Origin: Spirochaetaceae bacterium
GTDB taxonomy: Bacteria > Spirochaetota > Spirochaetia > Treponematales > Breznakiellaceae
DNA length: 9,683 nucleotides
Assembly (NCBI GenBank): GCA_031280705.1
Contig: JAITGJ010000006.1
Location: 1 to 9,683, forward strand
Reading direction: 5' to 3'
The notes under the pieces were generated by a model. That model was not told the origin of the DNA. It made no database searches and saw nothing but the letters and a program-made list of their open reading frames with translations. Position numbers and translations under genes: made by a program. Below, one piece after another: positions 6,513-9,683 of this stretch. The first letter of the stretch is position 1; every line of letters begins with the position of its first letter.

Positions 6513-7644
6513 ACCGCCCCGGCATGCGGAGCGTGTCATTCATACGCCCCGGAGCCTCCCGGAATTGTTCGGCATCTGGGATCGCTTTCCCGAAGCCGTC
6601 CTCTGGGCCGCAGGTACCTCGTTAAGCGCCCTGGCGGAACATCCCCGGAACGGCTGTTTTACCGCCGCCGGTTCCCTTCCCGTGCCGCCGCATACCATCT
6701 CCCTTGACCGGCTTGAGGAACTGCACAAAATTACCCGCACGGAACGCTACCTCGAAATCGGCGCGATGAAGCGGCTTGACGAGATTGTCAGGCTGGGAAA
6801 AATCGTCCCCGGCGTACTCACCGAAACCCTGACCGCCCTGGCCGGCGCCCCGCTCAGAAACCTTATCACCATCGGCGGGCTTGTCTCCGGCGCCGCGCCC
6901 CGCCGGGAAACCGCCCCAACGCCGGAGCCATCTCCCCCGCCATCAAATGGCGCGCCCGTCCCGGAGGCCGGGCCTTCATCCACCGGCGCGCCTTCGTCAG
7001 ACGGCGCGCCTTCGTCAGACGGCACGCCTTCGTCAGACGGCGCATTGTCCGGGGACACGGCGGCCGCGCACCGGGGCGTCCCGCATGAAGAGGCCGCCGT
7101 TTCAGGGAAGGCGGTTTTCGCTCCCGTCCCGCCGGGGGCGGCCGCGGCGCTTATCGCACTGGACGCGCGTTTTGAACTGCGCGGCGCGGAAAGCTCCCGC
7201 TGGATTTCCGCCGCCCGGTTTTATACGCCCGGCGCGGCGGCCGGGGAAAATTCCGGCGGGAGGCCGGGGCTCAAAAAGCACAAGACGGGAGACGCCGCGC
7301 CGGGCCGGGAGATACTTACCCGCATCCGGCTGCCTCTGGAACAGTGGAACTACGCGGTCCACCGCAAATTCCACCATCACGGCGGGACCATGGTATTCTG
7401 CGCCCGCATCGAAAAAAACATACTTACGGCGCTCCGTGCGGTATTCGCCGGAAACGCGATTATCCGCTCCCTCCCCGGCGAATCGTTTCTCACCGGGAAA
7501 AGCCTCCCCCTGGAACGGCGTTTTGCCGCCCACTTTGCCGGGCTCTGGCAAACGGCCCTGGACGAAGCGGGAATGGAGAGCGGCCTGATCCGAAGCGCCC
7601 TGCTCAACTGCATTGAGGACTGCGCGCTCGGTCTTACCGGCTGA
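6496..7644 (+). CDS. FAD-binding (medium) subunit of a xanthine dehydrogenase/CoxM-like hydroxylase
   Basis: 382 residues from ATG 6496, chosen because GGAGGA (6487-6492) precedes it closely; an ATG at 6505 is the alternative, and the frame runs back to 6448 without family-like sequence. The FAD-binding PCMH-type domain shows VLWAAGTSLSALA (36-46, in place of the usual AGGTDL), HTISLDRLEELHKI, YLEIGAMKRLDEIV (85-98) and LRNLITIGGLVSG (120-132, family TIGGN with Asn replaced by Leu). After that motif comes a long Pro/Ser/Gly/Ala-rich insertion (about 133-210) that includes GAPSSD repeats; the domain then resumes with AAALIALDARFELRG (about 216-230). The C-terminal domain contains ILTRIRLPL and RSLPGESFLTGKSL. 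The usual family length is about 270-300, so the insertion explains most of the excess. The subunit would pass electrons from the 2Fe-2S subunit to NAD or another acceptor. It is the last gene of the operon. Confidence 0.8.
   Translation: MAGMPEPPRHAERVIHTPRSLPELFGIWDRFPEAVLWAAGTSLSALAEHPRNGCFTAAGSLPVPPHTISLDRLEELHKITRTERYLEIGAMKRLDEIVRLGKIVPGVLTETLTALAGAPLRNLITIGGLVSGAAPRRETAPTPEPSPPPSNGAPVPEAGPSSTGAPSSDGAPSSDGTPSSDGALSGDTAAAHRGVPHEEAAVSGKAVFAPVPPGAAAALIALDARFELRGAESSRWISAARFYTPGAAAGENSGGRPGLKKHKTGDAAPGREILTRIRLPLEQWNYAVHRKFHHHGGTMVFCARIEKNILTALRAVFAGNAIIRSLPGESFLTGKSLPLERRFAAHFAGLWQTALDEAGMESGLIRSALLNCIEDCALGLTG
6985..7038 (+). repeat. Three tandem 18-bp units encoding GAPSSD/GTPSSD
   Basis: Units at 6985-7002, 7003-7020 and 7021-7038 share the form GGCRCGCCTTCGTCAGAC; the first two are identical and the third differs at one base. 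A degenerate unit precedes (GPSST, 6970-6984) and a partial one follows at 7039. Each unit is a multiple of three, so copy-number change would alter linker length without breaking the frame of the FAD subunit. Confidence 0.9.
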
Positions 7645-7663
7645 ACGCGCGGCGGACACGGCG

Positions 7664-7694
7664 GCGGGGCGCGGACGGCCCTCCCCGCTTTCTT
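7664..7694 (+). terminator. Weak candidate terminator after the hydroxylase operon
   Basis: GCGGGG (7664-7669) can pair with CCCCGC (7683-7688) across a 13-base loop, followed by the T-rich TTTCTT (7689-7694). The stem is short and the loop large, so strength is doubtful. The same CCCCGC can pair instead with GCGGGG at 7701-7706, which would enclose the -35 box of the next promoter. Confidence 0.35.
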
Positions 7695-7721
7695 GACACT
7701 GCGGGGTACGGAGCATACACT
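7693..7721 (+). promoter_or_regulatory. Sigma-70-type promoter for the nfeD-SPFH pair
   Basis: A perfect -35 TTGACA (7693-7698), a 17-base spacer and TACACT (7716-7721, 4 of 6 to TATAAT). The predicted transcription start is near 7728, only about 4 bases before the ATG at 7732, so the mRNA would be leaderless or nearly so. The TTG of the -35 box opens the same frame, but it is better read as promoter than as a start codon. Confidence 0.6.
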
Positions 7722-7731
7722 ACAGGCATCT

Positions 7732-8199
7732 ATGCTGTTTGATTTTGGCTTTGTCCCGGTCCGCTGGATATGGGCCGTTCTGGTTATCATTTTCGCACTG
7801 GTGGAGGTGTTCACCTTCGGCCTTACCACGGTCTGGTTCGCCCTGGCCGCGCTTGTTATGGTATTTCTTTCGTTTTTGAACATTTCGTTTCCGGCGCAGA
7901 TTTTGATATTTCTGGTCCTTTCCGCGGGTTTCCTGATCATTACCCGTCCGCTGGCAGTAAAAAAATTTAAAACCGGCAGGGAAAAAACCAATGTGGACAG
8001 CCTGATTGGAAAACACGCCCTGGTTATCAAAAAAATCGGCGAATTTGAAAAGGGCGAAGTAAAACTCGCGGGCCAAATCTGGGCCGCCCGTTCGGAAGAC
8101 GGCGCGGAAATAGGCGAAGAAGTAAAATGCGAAGTGGTGCGGATCGAAGGCGTAACGGCCATTGTCCGGCCCCTCGCCTGGAACAGCGGCGCGCCCTAA
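7732..8199 (+). CDS. NfeD-like membrane protein with C-terminal OB-fold domain
   Basis: 155 residues. Three hydrophobic segments (about 10-29, 31-50 and 53-71) are followed by a basic stretch (RPLAVKKFKTGREK) and an OB-fold domain (about 89-148) with LIGKHALVIKKI, GEVKLAGQIWAAR, IGEEVKCEVVRIEGVTAIVRPL. This is the short NfeD form without the serine protease domain, normally encoded beside an SPFH/stomatin partner, as is the case here. The pair is thought to act in membrane-microdomain organisation or membrane protein quality control. Start: the ATG at 7732 gives MLFDFGF directly before the first helix. There is no clear Shine-Dalgarno (AGG at 7724-7726 at most), in line with a leaderless message from the promoter at 7693-7721. 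A TTG at 7693 would add 13 non-family residues. The gene ends 39 bases before the SPFH gene, with no terminator between. Confidence 0.88.
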   Translation: MLFDFGFVPVRWIWAVLVIIFALVEVFTFGLTTVWFALAALVMVFLSFLNISFPAQILIFLVLSAGFLIITRPLAVKKFKTGREKTNVDSLIGKHALVIKKIGEFEKGEVKLAGQIWAARSEDGAEIGEEVKCEVVRIEGVTAIVRPLAWNSGAP

Positions 8200-8223
8200 A
8201 ACCGGCGCGGCGCGTTTATTTTC

Positions 8224-8241
8224 AAGGAGTGATATATCATG
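8224..8241 (+). promoter_or_regulatory. Strong ribosome binding site of the SPFH gene
   Basis: AAGGAGT (starting within 8224-8230) followed by 8 bases and the ATG at 8239. This is the best Shine-Dalgarno in the window. Its strength relative to the near-leaderless upstream gene suggests that the SPFH protein is made in excess over NfeD. Confidence 0.75.
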
Positions 8242-9222
8242 ACGTATGTGTTTATTGTGCTGATCGCGTTTATTCTAATACTGGTTATTGCCAATGTCAG
8301 AATCATTTCCCAGTCAAACGCCTGCGTGCTTGAACGCCTGGGCGCGTACTGCACTACCTGGGGCGTAGGGATTCATGTCAAGCTGCCGTTTATCGACCGC
8401 ATCGCGGGCAGGGTTTCTCTCAAAGAACAGGTTGCGGATTTTGAGCCGCAGCCGGTGATCACCAAGGACAATGTTACCATGATGATCGACACCGTGATCT
8501 ACCTGCAAATTACCGATCCAAAACTCTACACCTACGGCGTGGTGAATCCCTGGAACGCGATTGAAAATCTTGCCACCACTACCCTCAGAAATATTATCGG
8601 CGAACTTGAACTGGACGAAACCCTCACCAGCCGCGACCGGATCAACAACCGGATGCGGAGCGTGCTTGACGAGGCTACGGACCCCTGGGGCATCAAGGTG
8701 AACCGCGTCGAGGTGAAGAATATTACGCCGCCCAAAAGTATTCAGGAAGCCATGGAAAAGCAGATGCGGGCGGAGCGGGAACGGCGGGAATCGATTCTCA
8801 AGGCCGAGGGTGAAAAGCAGTCGGCGGTGCTTGTGGCAGAGGGGCAGAAGGCGTCGGCGATCCTGAATGCCGAAGCGGGCAAGGCCTCGGCAATTCTACA
8901 GGCAGAAGCCGCCAAGCAGGCGGCGATCCTGAATGCCGAGGCGGAAAAAGCCGCGGCAATTTTGCGCGCCGAAGCGTCCCGGGAAGCGGCGATCCTCGAG
9001 GCCGAGGGCGAAGCGCAGGCGATTCTCAATGTTCAGAAAGCCACCGCCGGCGGTCTTTCCATGCTCAAGGACGTTGCCGCCGATGACGCGCTGATACGCC
9101 TCAAGAGCCTGGAGACACTGCAAAAAGTCGCCGACGGCCAGGCCACCAAAATAATCATCCCGTCGGATATTCAGAACCTCGCAGGACTGGTAACCGGCGT
9201 AACGGAACTGGCAAGAAAATAG
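8239..9222 (+). CDS. SPFH/Band 7 stomatin-like membrane protein with expanded 11-residue repeat
   Basis: 327 residues. An N-terminal hydrophobic helix (2-20) anchors the protein. The Band 7 domain (about 23-170) has NACVLERLGAY, GVGIHVKLPFIDRIAGRVSLKEQVADFEPQPVITKDNV, VIYLQITDPKLYTYGV, LRNIIGELELDETLTSRDRIN and WGIKVNRVEVKNITPP, which match QmcA/stomatin-like proteins closely. Residues 178-264 are a coiled-coil of eight Ala/Glu-rich units of 11 residues, more than the few usual in this family. A conserved end follows (GGLSMLKDVAADDALIRLKSLETLQKVADGQATKIIIP). Such proteins oligomerise into membrane-bound cages or microdomain scaffolds and work with NfeD partners. The upstream NfeD gene supports this. 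A terminator follows 20 bases after the stop. Confidence 0.93.
   Translation: MTYVFIVLIAFILILVIANVRIISQSNACVLERLGAYCTTWGVGIHVKLPFIDRIAGRVSLKEQVADFEPQPVITKDNVTMMIDTVIYLQITDPKLYTYGVVNPWNAIENLATTTLRNIIGELELDETLTSRDRINNRMRSVLDEATDPWGIKVNRVEVKNITPPKSIQEAMEKQMRAERERRESILKAEGEKQSAVLVAEGQKASAILNAEAGKASAILQAEAAKQAAILNAEAEKAAAILRAEASREAAILEAEGEAQAILNVQKATAGGLSMLKDVAADDALIRLKSLETLQKVADGQATKIIIPSDIQNLAGLVTGVTELARK
8770..9030 (+). repeat. Eight tandem 33-bp (11-codon) units in the SPFH coiled-coil
   Basis: Seven consecutive 33-bp units begin at 8770, 8803, 8836, 8869, 8902, 8935 and 8968, and a 30-bp unit covers 9001-9030. Each begins with an Ala-Glu dipeptide and most end in AIL plus one residue, for example AEGQKASAILN, AEAGKASAILQ and AEAAKQAAILN. 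Third-codon positions vary between units, so the array is not a very recent duplication, although units at 8869-8934 remain close. Confidence 0.9.
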
Positions 9223-9242
9223 CGGCCCCGCCGGGAAAATCG

Positions 9243-9275
9243 CGCATAACGTTCCGGTTATATGCGGCGTTTTTT
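9243..9275 (+). terminator. Rho-independent terminator of the nfeD-SPFH operon
   Basis: CGCATAAC (9243-9250) pairs with GTTA and TGCG in 9257-9266, leaving a 2-base bulge and a 6-base loop. It is followed after GCG by T6 (9270-9275). Its position 20 bases after the SPFH stop fits. The hairpin is moderate in strength. Confidence 0.6.
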
Positions 9276-9279
9276 GTGC

Positions 9280-9555
9280 GTAATAAACCGCGAGCGGGCC
9301 GCCGGACCCGCCCAGACTGTTGGCGGCCTGGCCGGCGGCGATGAGGGAAAATAGTACCAGAAACGGGCTTTGCAGGGCGCAGCCGATGGCCACCGCCATG
9401 GAAGCGCCCGCCGCGCTTTTGGCATAATTGCCGATGGTAAGCAGGATGTCCAGGTCAAACTGTTCACCCAGGGTGCTGATGATCGTCCCGATAAGCAGCG
9501 ACGCGAAAAGCCCCTGCGCCATCGCGCCCAGGGCGTCAATGCCGTAGCGTTTCAT
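9280..9555 (-). pseudogene. Truncated remnant of a PTS EIIC-like (PTS_EIIC_2) membrane protein
   Basis: Read on the minus strand from ATG at 9555, about 92 residues look like the N-terminal part of PTS_EIIC_2-type membrane permeases: MKRYGIDALGAMAQGLFASL, LIGTIISTLGEQF, then a Gly/Ala-rich membrane segment and SPFLVLFSLIAAGQAANSLGG-SGGPLAVYY. Intact members are several hundred residues. Here the similarity stops near 9280, and the frame then runs on through the SPFH terminator and antisense to the SPFH gene, down to 8896, with no family-like or membrane-like sequence. There is no Shine-Dalgarno upstream of the ATG; instead a 12-bp hairpin arm begins 17 bases away. The simplest reading is a gene that has lost its 3' two-thirds. 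A frameshifted continuation was looked for in the other frames and not seen. Confidence 0.6.
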
Positions 9556-9571
9556 CGAAAACTGAATAGAT

Positions 9572-9599
9572 CTGTTCTGAAACTTCAGTTTCAGAACAG
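9572..9599. repeat. Perfect 12-bp hairpin (end array, unit 1)
   Basis: CTGTTCTGAAAC (9572-9583) and GTTTCAGAACAG (9588-9599) form a perfect 12-bp stem with a TTCA loop. There is no T-run on either side. It lies just upstream of the PTS remnant's start and shares its arm motif with the third hairpin of the array. Confidence 0.85.
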
Positions 9600-9614
9600 C
9601 TTCCGCTTAAAAAC

Positions 9615-9647
9615 GCGGTTTCATAAGGCTTTAGCCTGAGAAACCGC
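9615..9647. repeat. Hairpin with internal loop (end array, unit 2)
   Basis: GCGGTTTC (9615-9622) pairs with GAAACCGC (9640-9647). An inner stem AGGC/GCCT (9626-9629 with 9634-9637) closes a TTTA loop, with a small asymmetric internal loop between the two stems. It contains the same GAAAC/GTTTC core as its neighbours in opposite arm order. Confidence 0.75.
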
Positions 9648-9652
9648 AGGAC

Positions 9653-9683
9653 GTGTTCCGAAACCAACCGGGTTTTGGAACAC
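9653..9683. repeat. 13-bp hairpin at the window edge (end array, unit 3)
   Basis: GTGTTCCGAAACC (9653-9665) pairs with GGTTTTGGAACAC (9671-9683) with one G-U pair and a 5-base loop. The right arm ends exactly at the window edge, so the array may continue. Compared with unit 1 (GTTCTGAAAC), the arm GTTCCGAAAC shows a T-A to C-G pair change that keeps pairing. Confidence 0.75.

Noticed and set aside
7693..7731. TTG 7693 as start of the NfeD-like protein
   Set aside because: That TTG is the first part of a perfect -35 box, it has no ribosome binding site, and the extra 13 residues are not family-like.
8742..9029. Minus-strand Ala/Ser-rich frame antisense to the SPFH repeats
   Set aside because: The repetitive composition is the mirror of the 33-bp coding repeats; no start signal or independent support.
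8770..9030. Tandem 33-bp units considered as a CRISPR-like array
   Set aside because: Units are contiguous without spacers and are in frame inside a clear coiled-coil coding region.

Overview
The window is gene-dense, visibly GC-rich bacterial DNA. All intact genes lie on the plus strand and most are separated by overlaps or a few bases. The best taxonomic guess is a spirochaete, possibly a gut Treponema-like lineage. This rests on a LoaP-type NusG paralogue next to envelope-sugar genes, plus a divergent three-gene molybdenum-hydroxylase set. It is an inference from gene content only; no rRNA or marker gene is present.

Layout. (1) Positions 1-321 hold the 3' end of a probable GT39-type membrane glycosyltransferase. 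(2) Positions 322-552 are a gene-free leader with tandem perfect hairpins, mutually exclusive stem options, two copies of GTATNATAC and a plausible sigma-70 promoter. (3) Positions 553-7644 look like one operon. It contains a LoaP/NusG-type antiterminator, a TM-less CapD/PglF nucleotide-sugar 4,6-dehydratase, a DegT/DnrJ/EryC1 aminotransferase, and three subunits resembling xanthine dehydrogenase/CO-dehydrogenase-type hydroxylases in the order MoCo, 2Fe-2S, FAD. Four of the five junctions after the antiterminator overlap or have ATGA-type coupling; only the first has a short 25-bp gap. (4) Positions 7645-7731 carry a weak terminator and a good TTGACA-17-TACACT promoter. (5) Positions 7732-9222 encode a short NfeD-like membrane protein and an SPFH/stomatin-like protein with an expanded 11-residue repeat, ending in a terminator at 9243-9275. 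(6) Positions 9280-9555 (minus strand) are a truncated remnant of a PTS EIIC-like membrane protein. (7) Positions 9572-9683 hold three consecutive strong hairpins without U-tracts.

Functional reading. The dehydratase and aminotransferase would convert UDP-GlcNAc to a 4-keto-6-deoxy and then a 4-amino-4,6-dideoxy sugar for a surface glycan. LoaP would keep RNA polymerase processive through the operon. The unexpected part is the coupling of the aminotransferase to a hydroxylase-like gene through a 14-base overlap and a TTG start. In that large subunit several cofactor-pocket motifs are replaced (GGGFGGK to GMHLDGK, FRGFG to FMGFG, GQG to SRE), while the catalytic-type Glu and all eight 2Fe-2S cysteines of the small subunit remain. 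This is the most promising candidate for something undescribed: either a molybdenum hydroxylase with altered cofactor handling or a repurposed scaffold, linked genetically to sugar biosynthesis.
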